A stretch of DNA of 64,000 nt from the NCBI GenBank assembly GCA_013140765.1, contig JABFSE010000003.1, forward strand, positions 62,001-126,000, read 5' to 3'. The translations under genes were made by a program, and so were the position numbers. Within the stretch, counting starts at the first letter, position 1. The number at the start of each line of letters is the position of its first letter. Below are positions 1-8,518 of the stretch, piece by piece. The notes beneath the pieces were generated by a model. It had not been told where the DNA came from, ran no database searches, and saw only the letters and a program-made list of their open reading frames with translations. Source of the stretch: Sulfuriferula sp. GTDB lineage: Bacteria > Pseudomonadota > Gammaproteobacteria > Burkholderiales > Sulfuriferulaceae.

Positions 1-1029
1 CGTCCTGACGATATCCGCCGCTTAATGGCGCACATTCGCAGCCATTTCAATATTGCAGATAACGCTGAAATCGCTTGTGAAATTGATCCGCGTGAGCTGA
101 GTCAGGCGCACGTACACGCATTAGCTGAGAGCGGTTTTAATCGCGCAAGTTTGGGTGTGCAAGATTTGGATTTAAGCGTACAGCAAGCAGTCAACCGCGT
201 GCAGCCGCTCGCATTGATACAGCAGGTTAATCAGTGGATGCGTGATGTGGGCATAGCCAGCATTAACATGGATTTAATGGTCGGTTTGCCACAGCAGACA
301 GTTGCCAGCTTTGAGGCGACCTTAACGCAAGTGATTGCTATGTCGCCAGACCGTCTGGCCGTATTTAGCTATGCGCATGTCCCGTGGATGAAAAAACACC
401 AAAAGCTCATTGTCGAATCCGACTTGCCTGACCTGCCCACTCGCATTGCTCTGCAACAATTGCTGTTGGATAAACTTCAGCACGCGGGCTATGTTTATAT
501 CGGCATGGATCACTATGCCCAGCCTGATGATGAGCTGGTGCTGGCGCAACAAAACCAGCAGTTATATCGCAATTTTCAAGGCTACACTACGCATAAAGAC
601 TGTGATATTTATGCTTTTGGCGTATCGGCGATTAGTCAGACCGATACCGTTTATGTGCAAAATGCAAAAACTTTAGCCGAATACCAACAACGTATCGGTA
701 CAGGTGAGTTGGCGAGTGAGCGCGGCTTGCGTGTCAATGAGGATGACAGGTTACGACGAGATGCCATTATGCGGCTAATGTGCGATTTGCAGCTGGATAA
801 AGTTGCATTTGCGCTACGTTGGCATATTGATTTTGACACCTACTTTGCCAGCACGTTATCCATGCTGGGCGATATGCAAGCCGATGGACTGCTTACGCTA
901 ACGCACAGCCATATCATGGTAACTGAAACAGGGCGGCTATTTTTGCGCAATATCGCGATGTGCTTTGATGCGTATTTGCAAACCGATACACAAAACGACG
1001 CGCCACCACGCTACTCGCGCACCTTGTAA
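1..1029 (+). CDS. hemN: Oxygen-independent coproporphyrinogen III dehydrogenase, 5'-truncated
   Basis: This is the C-terminal three quarters (343 codons) of a radical-SAM enzyme that decarboxylates coproporphyrinogen III to protoporphyrinogen IX without oxygen, in cytoplasmic haem synthesis. The frame is open from base 1, so the gene starts left of the window and the CxxxCxxC cluster motif is not visible. Family signatures that remain are EIDPRE, GFNRASLGVQDL and AVNRVQP, followed by MDLMVGLPQQT. Full-length HemN is about 455 residues, so about 110 are missing. The short form HemW lacks this long C-terminal region, which favours HemN. The stop abuts the stop of the next gene on the other strand with no base between. 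Confidence 0.93.
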   Translation, partial: RPDDIRRLMAHIRSHFNIADNAEIACEIDPRELSQAHVHALAESGFNRASLGVQDLDLSVQQAVNRVQPLALIQQVNQWMRDVGIASINMDLMVGLPQQTVASFEATLTQVIAMSPDRLAVFSYAHVPWMKKHQKLIVESDLPDLPTRIALQQLLLDKLQHAGYVYIGMDHYAQPDDELVLAQQNQQLYRNFQGYTTHKDCDIYAFGVSAISQTDTVYVQNAKTLAEYQQRIGTGELASERGLRVNEDDRLRRDAIMRLMCDLQLDKVAFALRWHIDFDTYFASTLSMLGDMQADGLLTLTHSHIMVTETGRLFLRNIAMCFDAYLQTDTQNDAPPRYSRTL

Positions 1030-1938
1030 TTAACGTACCAGCTGGAAATCCAGCACCTGCATATTCATCACTAAACCCGCATCTTGTATCGGCAAAACAA
1101 TAGCGTCTTGATCTGAATCATTATGGTGCGAATGCCACCAGCCTGGCGGCGTGATGAAGGTAGAGCCTGCTGTCCACATGGCTTTAATCGGATTGATGAT
1201 GTTACCTGCGTCATCCACTTCCTGCCCTATCAGCGTATAAGTATCGGACCCCGCAGAAACGCAATGGTCAATCGCTATCGAATTATGGCGATGCGGCTTT
1301 TGTGTCACACCCTTGGGCAAAATATTATACAGCGACCACAAGGTGTGTGTGAGCGTCATCGTGGTGGGAAAATGCGGATTAGACAACAACACGCCAACAC
1401 GATTACGGTTTTCGCCCATCGCCCGTACTTTGTTAAGCTCGGCGGTAATGCGTTCCTGTGTATAAAGCACAGGCTGAAAACGTTGTTCAGTCGGCGCAAC
1501 GCCCAAATAACGCAATAATGGCGCGTCATTGACCCAAAATAACACGCTATCCACCATAGCGGTGTGTCGCACTAACGGCATGGCGGGCAAGGTAAATAAA
1601 TCACCCGCTTTCCAACTTATTGTCCCCAAATCCATACTGCTTTGACCCGCACCACTAATCACAAAAAACATTTGTGAGGCGGCGATAAAATCAGTCTGAA
1701 ATGTTTCCCCCGCACAAATACGCAAATAACCCGCGTATAAATTAGGCGTAGTGGCGGCGTAGCTGGTTTGCAAATTAGCTGACAAATCAAACGGAATCAG
1801 CCGCGTCACGCCCGTCGCGTGTAGCGTATTCGGGTAGCCGTCTATGCCTATTTTAGGCATGGACGGATTGACCGCAGACATATATTCCTGAAACTCGGCT
1901 TGGGCTTCCCAGATTTGCGCTGACGCAGTGCTAGACAT
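1030..1938 (-). CDS. Bicupin protein, gentisate 1,2-dioxygenase-like fold
   Basis: The 302-residue protein appears to have two cupin barrels. The N-terminal half holds a degenerate cupin (FFVISGAGQSSMDLG, then WKAGDLFTLPA). The C-terminal half carries the likely metal site: PHRHNSIAID supplies two histidines and PPGWWHSHHND more. The overall look resembles the gentisate dioxygenase/bicupin superfamily, but no aromatic catabolism gene lies nearby, so the substrate is unknown. It starts at an ATG and is transcribed alone, tail to tail with hemN and 77 bp beyond the toxin gene, which lies on the same strand. No signal peptide is seen, so it should be cytoplasmic. Family assignment is good; the reaction is not assigned. 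Confidence 0.75.
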   Translation of the reverse strand: MSSTASAQIWEAQAEFQEYMSAVNPSMPKIGIDGYPNTLHATGVTRLIPFDLSANLQTSYAATTPNLYAGYLRICAGETFQTDFIAASQMFFVISGAGQSSMDLGTISWKAGDLFTLPAMPLVRHTAMVDSVLFWVNDAPLLRYLGVAPTEQRFQPVLYTQERITAELNKVRAMGENRNRVGVLLSNPHFPTTMTLTHTLWSLYNILPKGVTQKPHRHNSIAIDHCVSAGSDTYTLIGQEVDDAGNIINPIKAMWTAGSTFITPPGWWHSHHNDSDQDAIVLPIQDAGLVMNMQVLDFQLVR

Positions 1939-2015
1939 GATGGGCTGACTAAATACGAAAGCCGTGATTTTACTAGAAAATGAGGGGGATATAAAGTTTA
2001 TGAGGAGCTATGCGC

Positions 2016-2441
2016 TTAATCTTGGTGATATTTCAATTTGAACTCACTTAATTTGATAATTTCGATACCGTGATATGGATGAAGTTCTAGTAAGTGAATG
2101 TCGCTGGAAATAATTATATCCGCATTGGCGGCAATCGCTAATTCAAGGAATTTATTATCTTTGACATCCCTACAATCAGTCACGCTGTCTTGAGGTGCTA
2201 TGCTGATGGTGACATCTTGATATAACCTAGCCCACGCGATACGCTGAACTAACGGTTGCCAAGCCTCAAACTTATCACGGGTTAAAACAAGCTGAAGTTC
2301 GCGTAACGTTTCTGGCGATGAAAACAGCTCATGGTCCATGACGGCACGCTTAAAAATTTGTGCTGGTTCACGCGTCGGGTGCAGACAAACAGGAATTAAG
2401 GAGCTAGTATCAAAAACAATTTTTTTACGGTCTGAGCTCAT
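2016..2441 (-). CDS. PIN-domain toxin (putative RNase of a toxin-antitoxin pair)
   Basis: A 141-residue PIN-fold protein of the COG1569-like group. PIN toxins are Mg-dependent RNases. The acidic residues expected at the active site are visible: D11 in VFDTSSL, E44/E48 in SSPETLRELQ, D92/D95 in RDVKDNKF and D114 in ISSD, so the enzyme looks intact. The gene overlaps the end of the upstream antitoxin gene by 17 nt, which suggests translational coupling. Target RNA cannot be told from sequence. Its place between housekeeping genes suggests a solitary chromosomal module. Confidence 0.85.
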   Translation of the reverse strand: MSSDRKKIVFDTSSLIPVCLHPTREPAQIFKRAVMDHELFSSPETLRELQLVLTRDKFEAWQPLVQRIAWARLYQDVTISIAPQDSVTDCRDVKDNKFLELAIAANADIIISSDIHLLELHPYHGIEIIKLSEFKLKYHQD

Positions 2442-2688
2442 GCACTAGGTCATTTATTTCGTTTAATGTTAGTTCAGGTGCATTGGTGCTGGACGCTTGC
2501 ATGGTATCCATAAACGCGACTAAACGCTGTGCGCGATACGCGCGTAGGGCATCTGCCGCAAGCGTATAGGGGAGTATCATCATCGTGGGTGTGCCATATT
2601 GCGTAACCGCTACAGCCTCCCCGCCTTTTACAAGGTTGGCGATACTGCCGAATTTATTTTGCACTTCTACAGAAGGTAAGGTAATCAT
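2425..2688 (-). CDS. Phd/YefM-like antitoxin
   Basis: An 87-residue protein that should neutralise the PIN toxin encoded just downstream and bind its own promoter. The N-terminal part (ITLPSVEVQNKFGSIANLV, then AVAVTQYGTPTMMILPY) has the Phd/YefM pattern: a short beta strand, a helix ending near the lysine/glycine turn, and the 'G.P...L' strand. The C-terminal half is the likely toxin-binding tail. An ATG 27 nt further upstream (2715) is possible. I chose 2688 because a promoter at 2720-2747 predicts a transcript start near 2713, which would place the upstream ATG outside the mRNA, and because GAG lies 7 nt before this start. Confidence 0.8.
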   Translation of the reverse strand: MITLPSVEVQNKFGSIANLVKGGEAVAVTQYGTPTMMILPYTLAADALRAYRAQRLVAFMDTMQASSTNAPELTLNEINDLVHELRP

Positions 2689-2703
2689 TGCCGCGCTCAC
2701 TAA

Positions 2704-2747
2704 GTTAGCTAACATTCCTATATTAGCTAATTCATCTTGAAAGTCAA
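2704..2747 (-). promoter_or_regulatory. Promoter and twin-palindrome operator of the toxin-antitoxin pair
   Basis: On the minus strand TTGACT (2747-2742) and TAATAT (2725-2720) are separated by 16 nt and form a sigma70-type promoter. Two 10-bp perfect palindromes sharing the core TTAGCTAA lie at 2722-2731 (ATTAGCTAAT) and 2704-2713 (GTTAGCTAAC), with centres 18 bp apart. One covers the -10 element and the other the expected transcript start. This is the arrangement expected for autorepression by an antitoxin dimer pair. The sequence elements are seen; protein binding is inferred. Confidence 0.65.
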
Positions 2748-2775
2748 GCTGGTCGAATACCGCATATATGTAAAA

Positions 2776-5343
2776 TTATTCGGCAACAGCTTTCTTAGCA
2801 GCAGGCTTTTTCACAACAGCCTTTTTAACAGGTGCTTTTTTCACCGCTATTTTTTTAGCCGCAGGTTTCTTCACCGCCGCTGTTTTGGGCGCGGCTTTTT
2901 TACGCACGGGTTTGCCTTTGCTGGCGCGTTCGGCGAGTAGTGGCAAGGCTATTTCTAAGGTAATTTCATCGGGTTTGCTGTCTTTGGGTATGGTGGCATT
3001 GACACTGCCATGCTTGACGTACCAGCCGTAACGTCCTTCATTCAACGTAACTGCTTTGCCGTCTTCGGGATGATTGCCTAGCGGCTTGCCTGCAGGCGCA
3101 CCTACACGTGGTGCACGTTCCATGAGCAAGACTTCTAATGCACGCGGTAATACGATGGTGTAAACGTCGTCATCTTTGGGTATGGATTTGAATTTGCCAT
3201 CATGTTGTAAATAAGGGCCGAAGCGGCCGATATTCGCCACTATCGTCAGCCCCGTATCAGGATGCACGCCGACATCACGTGGCAGTGATAGCAAGCGTAG
3301 TGCAGTTGGCAAATCGGCTAATTCATGCGGCATAGTTTTTGGCCACGAGGCGCGGCGCGGTTTGATTTTTTTGTCTTCAGGCGTTGCGCCGACTTGTACA
3401 TACCAGCCGTAACGGCCATTTAACAACAAAATATCGCTACCCGTCGCAGGGTCACTGCCTAAGACCACAGGTCCTTCTTCATTACCGCCATTTAAGGGGC
3501 GCGTGTAGTCACAAGTTGGATAGCCTGAACAACCTATAAACAAGCCGCGTTTGCTGGCTTGTAAGAATAGTTTTGCACCACATTTAGGGCAGGGTTCGTC
3601 ATCCATAGGACAGCCGCGCTCTACATCGGCTTTGGCACTCAAGGTACTGGAAAAGCCATCCCAGAATTCATGCAACAAAGGCAGATATTTCATCTCGTTA
3701 TTGGCAACATCATCGAGCTTATCTTCTAGCTTCGCCGTGAAGTCATAATCGACATACGAGGTGAAATGCGTGGTTAGGAAGCAATTTACTAGCCTGCCTG
3801 TTGGTGTGGGCGTGAAACGTTTTTTATCCAGCTCTACGTATTCTCTATCTTGCAAGGTGGAGATAATGCTGGTGTAGGTGGATGGGCGACCTATGCCATG
3901 CTCTTCCAGTGTTTTCACCAAGCTGGCTTCAGTATAGCGCGGTGGTGGCTGGGTGAAATGTTGTTCGCCCATGAGCTTATCAACGGGGATGGTTTCACCT
4001 TCGGCGAGCACGGGTAGCTTGCTTTCGTCATCCTCTTCCGTTGCGTCGTCCTGATTTTCTTGGTAAACCGCAATAAAACCTGGAAATATCAAGGTTTGCC
4101 CCGTTGCGCGGAACAAATTAGCATCACTGCCGACGGCAATATCCAAACTCACAGTATCAAATTGTGCGGGTGACATTTGGCAAGCTAAGGTGCGTTTCCA
4201 TATCATTTCATACAGCCGCGCTTGATCTAACGTCAAAAATTGGCGCACGGATTCTGGGGTACGCGCAATAGCGGTCGGGCGTATTGCTTCGTGGGCTTCT
4301 TGTGTGTTTTTTGCCTTATTGCGAAAATAAACAGGCGCGGCAGGCAGGTAATCTGCGCTGAAATTGGCTTGTATGTAGCCGCGCACATCGTCCAAAGCCT
4401 CACGTGACAGATTGACCGAATCAGTACGCATATAGGTAATCAAACCCATCGCACCGCCACCTGTGTCTATCCCTTCGTACAACTGCTGTGCGGTACGCAT
4501 GGCGCGGTCAGTGGTCATGCCTAATTTGCGCACGGCTTCTTGTTGCAAGGTGCTGGTGGTGAATGGCGCAGCGGCGTTGCGTGATTTACGTTTTTTCTCG
4601 ACACGCGTTACTGTGCCTGTACCGAATTGGGCAAGTTGGGCTAATACGTTTTGTTGAGATTCGGTATCAGGCACGCTGAATTGCCCCAGCTTTTCACCCG
4701 CAAATTGCACTAATTTTGCGGCAAATGGCTGGTTATTTTTGTGGCTATCTAAATGTATCGTCCAGTATTCGCGGGCGATAAATTTTTCGATTTCTAGTTC
4801 ACGTTCAACGATAAGCCGCAACGCGGGGCTTTGCACGCGACCAGCAGATAGCCCTGGGCTGATTTTGCGCCATAATAACGGCGACAAATTGAATCCCACC
4901 AGATAATCCAAAGCCCGTCGCGCTTGCTGGGCATCGACTAACGGCATGGTGATTTGGCGTGGATGGGCAACGGCATGCAGTATCGCGCTTTGCGTGATTT
5001 CGTGGAATTCGATACGCGCGACAGGTTTTTTAGGCGTAATTTTTTTCTCTGCTAATATCTCTGACAAGTGCCAAGCAATGGCCTCGCCTTCGCGATCTGG
5101 ATCGGTTGCGAGCAGGATAAGGTCAGCTTTTTTTGCCGCACGGACGATGGCATCGACATGCCGTTCATTACGCTCTATCAGCTGATATTTCATGGCAAAG
5201 TCGTTATCCGTATCCACCGCACCTGTTTTCGGTACGAGGTCGCGAACGTGACCATAGCTGGCGAGAATAACGTAATCAGCACCTAAATACTTGCTGAGCG
5301 ATTTTATTTTAGAAGGGGATTCTACAATGACGAGCGTGGACAT
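2776..5343 (-). CDS. topA: DNA topoisomerase I (type IA)
   Basis: Relaxes negative supercoils by single-strand passage. The 855-residue protein begins STLVIVESPSK; the longer in-frame start at 5376 was rejected because the family begins at this Toprim motif. Toprim acidic residues are E8 and D81/D83/E85 (TDPDREGE), and the nucleophile is Y304 in LITYMRTDS. One Cys4 zinc finger uses C585, C588, C605 and C611. It is followed by repeats of the type GRYGWYV and GRFGPYL, then a tail of about 45 residues made of KKA/KKP repeats. That single finger plus basic tail differs from the three-finger E. coli enzyme and fits betaproteobacterial TopA. It lies 4 bp downstream of smg. Confidence 0.97.
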   Translation of the reverse strand: MSTLVIVESPSKIKSLSKYLGADYVILASYGHVRDLVPKTGAVDTDNDFAMKYQLIERNERHVDAIVRAAKKADLILLATDPDREGEAIAWHLSEILAEKKITPKKPVARIEFHEITQSAILHAVAHPRQITMPLVDAQQARRALDYLVGFNLSPLLWRKISPGLSAGRVQSPALRLIVERELEIEKFIAREYWTIHLDSHKNNQPFAAKLVQFAGEKLGQFSVPDTESQQNVLAQLAQFGTGTVTRVEKKRKSRNAAAPFTTSTLQQEAVRKLGMTTDRAMRTAQQLYEGIDTGGGAMGLITYMRTDSVNLSREALDDVRGYIQANFSADYLPAAPVYFRNKAKNTQEAHEAIRPTAIARTPESVRQFLTLDQARLYEMIWKRTLACQMSPAQFDTVSLDIAVGSDANLFRATGQTLIFPGFIAVYQENQDDATEEDDESKLPVLAEGETIPVDKLMGEQHFTQPPPRYTEASLVKTLEEHGIGRPSTYTSIISTLQDREYVELDKKRFTPTPTGRLVNCFLTTHFTSYVDYDFTAKLEDKLDDVANNEMKYLPLLHEFWDGFSSTLSAKADVERGCPMDDEPCPKCGAKLFLQASKRGLFIGCSGYPTCDYTRPLNGGNEEGPVVLGSDPATGSDILLLNGRYGWYVQVGATPEDKKIKPRRASWPKTMPHELADLPTALRLLSLPRDVGVHPDTGLTIVANIGRFGPYLQHDGKFKSIPKDDDVYTIVLPRALEVLLMERAPRVGAPAGKPLGNHPEDGKAVTLNEGRYGWYVKHGSVNATIPKDSKPDEITLEIALPLLAERASKGKPVRKKAAPKTAAVKKPAAKKIAVKKAPVKKAVVKKPAAKKAVAE

Positions 5344-5347
5344 AATT

Positions 5348-5809
5348 TTAGTGTACGGCGAGACCCGTGCCGTCATTAAACAGCATGTCTTCTAATAGTG
5401 GGTAATTTTGGTTGGGATTTTGACGCCACAATACCATGAGGGTAATCCATTTTATTTTTTCTAGACTTACTTCTGCGTCGTCAAGGGCGAGTATGCGGTC
5501 GATTACCCATTCGCGCTGCAATGGATTGAGTATGCCCGCTTGTTCTAAAAACATCAAAAAACCTAAACTAGCGACATCCATACGAGCTAACTCGGTTTCT
5601 GCATAAATACGCGTGCCTTGATGCTGCGCCAGGCTATCGGGGTATTGCGACGAACTGAGTGCACCCAAATCAGCAAACCAGTCTAATGCCTGATTTATTT
5701 CAATAGGGTTGAATCCTGCCGCATGAAGTTTGACCGTGAGCGCGTCCCTGTCGGGTGCTAACTCGATTTGTGGGTAACTCTCGAATAAGAAAATTAAAAT
5801 TTCTAACAT
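5348..5809 (-). CDS. smg: Smg protein (DUF494)
   Basis: A 153-residue acidic protein of the Smg/DUF494 family, whose biochemical role is not established. It begins LEILIFLFESYPQIELAPDR and shows the typical central segment NQALDWFADLGAL and the C-terminal LEKIKWITLMVLWRQ. No membrane segment or signal peptide is present. It sits 7 bp after dprA and 4 bp before topA, the usual place of smg in beta- and gammaproteobacteria (dprA-smg-topA), which supports the assignment. Length matches the family. Confidence 0.92.
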   Translation of the reverse strand: MLEILIFLFESYPQIELAPDRDALTVKLHAAGFNPIEINQALDWFADLGALSSSQYPDSLAQHQGTRIYAETELARMDVASLGFLMFLEQAGILNPLQREWVIDRILALDDAEVSLEKIKWITLMVLWRQNPNQNYPLLEDMLFNDGTGLAVH

Positions 5810-5816
5810 ATATCGT

Positions 5817-6887
5817 TCAAATAAGGCGTTGGTACATGCCGCCTGGGAGTGTTGCTACTAATCCCATGAGCTCTTTTTCTAACAGCATGGCGGAAAGCGT
5901 TTGCGCCGTCAACCCGCTACGTGCAATGAGCGCGTCAATATGGCACGGTTCAAAGCCCATGTTATCAAGCAACGGGTCGCTGATTAACGCGGGCGCGGTG
6001 CTCGGCGCAGTATGTGTTTGCCAACGCAGCTCATCTAAAATATCCTGCGCTGACTCCACTAATTTAGCCCCTTGCTTAATCAAATAATGACAGCCACGTG
6101 CAACAGGCGAGTGGATAGAGCCAGGTATGGCGAATACTTCGCGCCCCTGTTCTGATGCGAGTCTGGCAGTAATCAAAGAGCCGCTTTTTAACGCCGCCTC
6201 TACCACTAAACAGCCCATACTCACGCCACTGATGATACGGTTGCGACGGGGAAAATTACTAGCAATAGACGGTGTACCTAGGGGGAATTCGGACACCACT
6301 GCGCCGTATTCAACAATTTGGTGTGCCAATGATTTATTACTGGCGGGGTAAACAATATCCAGCCCCGTACCGACCACCGCTATCGTGCCCGCCGCACCTT
6401 GCAAACCACCTTGGTGCGCGGCAGTATCCACGCCTAAGGCTAAACCACTGACGATGGTTAGCCCCGCATCGGCTAAGTTATGCGCGAAATTTTTAGCATT
6501 TAGCTGTCCTTGCGGGGTGGTGCTACGACTACCGATAATGGCTAAACTAGGCTGATTCAAAAAATCACACCGACCTTTCACGTACAGCAATGGTGGTGGG
6601 TCGGTGATTTCCAATAAGCGTTGCGGGTAGTGGCTATCCGCCAAGGTAACTATGTGATTATTAGGTTGCGCTAACCAGTCTAGCGTAGGCTGTATGCTTG
6701 CTAAATCAATACCGTTGGCGATGCGTTGCGCGACATCGGCATTAACATATTGCTTGAGTGTGTGTATGGGCGTAGCGTAAATTTGCTCAGGACCACCCAG
6801 TGCTGCTAATAATTTACGATAAGATAAGCCGCCTAGCTTGGGTGTTAATGCCAGCCCTAGCCAGGCGTTTAGTTCAGATGGGCTCAA
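5817..6887 (-). CDS. dprA: DNA processing protein DprA
   Basis: DprA loads RecA onto incoming single-stranded DNA during natural transformation. The 356-residue protein has the full Rossmann-like signature: IGSRSTTPQGQ, IVSGLALGVDTAAHQG, GTIAVVGTGLDIVYP, SEFPLGTPSIASNFPRRNRI and GSLITARLASEQGREVFAIP. A winged-helix-like domain follows at about residues 300-356. The start is TTG, overlapping the TGA stop of the LysM gene (TTGA), so it is probably translated by coupling. Other competence genes are not in this window, so competence itself cannot be judged. Confidence 0.95.
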   Translation of the reverse strand: MSPSELNAWLGLALTPKLGGLSYRKLLAALGGPEQIYATPIHTLKQYVNADVAQRIANGIDLASIQPTLDWLAQPNNHIVTLADSHYPQRLLEITDPPPLLYVKGRCDFLNQPSLAIIGSRSTTPQGQLNAKNFAHNLADAGLTIVSGLALGVDTAAHQGGLQGAAGTIAVVGTGLDIVYPASNKSLAHQIVEYGAVVSEFPLGTPSIASNFPRRNRIISGVSMGCLVVEAALKSGSLITARLASEQGREVFAIPGSIHSPVARGCHYLIKQGAKLVESAQDILDELRWQTHTAPSTAPALISDPLLDNMGFEPCHIDALIARSGLTAQTLSAMLLEKELMGLVATLPGGMYQRLI

Positions 6888-7891
6888 GGGTTACGTACAA
6901 TATCCAGTTTATTAAGCGGCCGTTTAGCTTGCATAACAAGCGCGTAAGCGACTTTATCAAACACGCGATAAACCATGACTAAACCAGAACGTGCGTTAGG
7001 CAAGTTAATATCATCGACTTTGCCAGCGTTTTTATAGACGGCAAACACCGTGCCTTCGTCTATGCCATCACGCGTACCTTTGTTGAGGATGATGGTACTA
7101 AACTGCCCCGCTTCGGACAAGCCGCCATACACAGCGACGACCTTACCTTGCACATCAGCACTCGCGGCATGAGGCACATAGCGGAAAGAGTAATTATCTT
7201 CGTCAGCAATCAAGCGATCTTTGGCTTGCACTTCTTGTGCGGTCGAGGTAATTAAAACACGTTGCGGTTGACCTTGTACTTGGGTACGCGCTTCGCCGAG
7301 ATAAGTCACTTCGTAACCCAGCACTTCTTTGCTATCGGGGTCTATTAAGGCTTTGCCAGGACGCAGAATTTTCCAATTAAGCGTACCGCTACCATCATTA
7401 GTCGCGTAGGCCAAATCGCCAGCACCTAACATCATGCGATCTTCTTGCGCGGCTAAAATACGCGGGGCTTTATCTAATGCGCCCTCGCCCATTACAAACG
7501 GTTGTTTAAGAAAAGCGTTAATGCTGGACGCCGGTATAGGCAATATGCCGATTTCGTCTATCGCCGTGCCGCGCACTTGCGGGCTGAGTTTTACTGTACG
7601 CGGCGCGGCCGAACGCTGTAAAGACAGCTTGGGGTCTTTGCCGCTACGATCGAGGATAACGATGTCGCCAGGGTAAATCCAATGCGGGTTTTTAATCTCG
7701 GCTTTATTCATACCCCAGATTTGCGGCCATTTCCACGGGTCTTTCAAGAACTTACCTGAAATATCCCACAGCGTATCGCCTTTAACCACCGTGTAACGGT
7801 CGGGCGCATCTTGCTGTAACTGGAGCTCATCGGCATAGCTGGTTAAGCTCATCAAGCCTGCCAATAAAATTGAAATCCCTAATTTATACAT
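6884..7891 (-). CDS. LysM-domain secreted protein
   Basis: A 335-residue protein with a Sec signal peptide (MYKLGISILLAGLMSLTSYA, probable cleavage after YA) followed by one LysM domain at about residues 33-82 (YTVVKGDTLWDISGKF, then WIYPGDIVIL). It should sit in the periplasm bound to peptidoglycan. The remaining 250 residues have no recognised motif. The family is regularly encoded upstream of dprA in betaproteobacteria, as here. A strong ribosome site, GAGGGG, lies 5 nt before the ATG. The gene heads the minus-strand run LysM-dprA-smg-topA and is divergent from def. Confidence 0.9.
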   Translation of the reverse strand: MYKLGISILLAGLMSLTSYADELQLQQDAPDRYTVVKGDTLWDISGKFLKDPWKWPQIWGMNKAEIKNPHWIYPGDIVILDRSGKDPKLSLQRSAAPRTVKLSPQVRGTAIDEIGILPIPASSINAFLKQPFVMGEGALDKAPRILAAQEDRMMLGAGDLAYATNDGSGTLNWKILRPGKALIDPDSKEVLGYEVTYLGEARTQVQGQPQRVLITSTAQEVQAKDRLIADEDNYSFRYVPHAASADVQGKVVAVYGGLSEAGQFSTIILNKGTRDGIDEGTVFAVYKNAGKVDDINLPNARSGLVMVYRVFDKVAYALVMQAKRPLNKLDIVRNP

Positions 7892-7934
7892 TATTTCCCC
7901 TCGTGCTTAATTGATTATGATTTAACGTTGCGAT

Positions 7935-7962
7935 TTAACTCTACGCGCAACCGTCGTATAAT
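7935..7962 (+). promoter_or_regulatory. Probable sigma70 promoter of def-fmt
   Basis: TTAACT (7935-7940), a 16-nt spacer and a perfect TATAAT (7957-7962) lie 52 bp upstream of def in the 123-bp divergent gap with the LysM gene. The -35 matches the consensus at four of six positions. The call rests on sequence only. Confidence 0.55.
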
Positions 7963-8014
7963 AGTATGATATTTTTCTAATTCTGCATCTAATTATCTTT
8001 GCAGGCAAGTACTT

Positions 8015-8518
8015 ATGGCTAAACTCTCGATTTTACGTTACCCCGACCACCGTTTATACACGGTTGCACAGCCCGTGCAAAGCGTGAATGAGCGCATCAA
8101 ACGCTTAGTTGCCGACATGGCTGAAACCATGTACGACGCACCAGGCATAGGCTTGGCGGCGACACAGGTGGATGAACATATACAACTGTTGATTATTGAC
8201 ATCACTGAAGAACACAATGATTTACGCGTGTTTATCAACCCTGTCATCGTCAGTTCAGACGGTAGTGCAGTGCATGAAGAGGGTTGTTTATCAGTGCCTG
8301 GCATTTACGACAAAGTAACGCGTGCCGAAAAAATCACGGTAACCGCGATGAATTTGGCAGGCGACATGTTCACACTGGAAGCCGAGGGCTTAATGGCCGT
8401 GTGCATACAACATGAAATGGATCATTTATTAGGCAAAGTTTTTGTTGAGTACCTATCTACGCTGAAACAAAGCCGCATCAAAAACAAGCTGAAAAAGCGC
8501 GTGTTAGAGACGATGTAA
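8015..8518 (+). CDS. def: Peptide deformylase
   Basis: Removes the N-formyl group from nascent proteins. The 167-residue metalloenzyme shows all three family motifs: GIGLAATQ (44-51), EGCLS (89-93, metal ligand C91) and QHEMDH (132-137, ligands H133 and H137, catalytic E134). Length equals E. coli Def. Its stop overlaps the fmt start by one base (TAATG), so the two opposing formylation enzymes are made from one transcript. Confidence 0.98.
   Translation: MAKLSILRYPDHRLYTVAQPVQSVNERIKRLVADMAETMYDAPGIGLAATQVDEHIQLLIIDITEEHNDLRVFINPVIVSSDGSAVHEEGCLSVPGIYDKVTRAEKITVTAMNLAGDMFTLEAEGLMAVCIQHEMDHLLGKVFVEYLSTLKQSRIKNKLKKRVLETM

Noticed and set aside
5376-5376. A longer topA start giving 11 more residues
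   Set aside because: The family begins at STLVIVESPSK, and the extension would run back into the end of smg.
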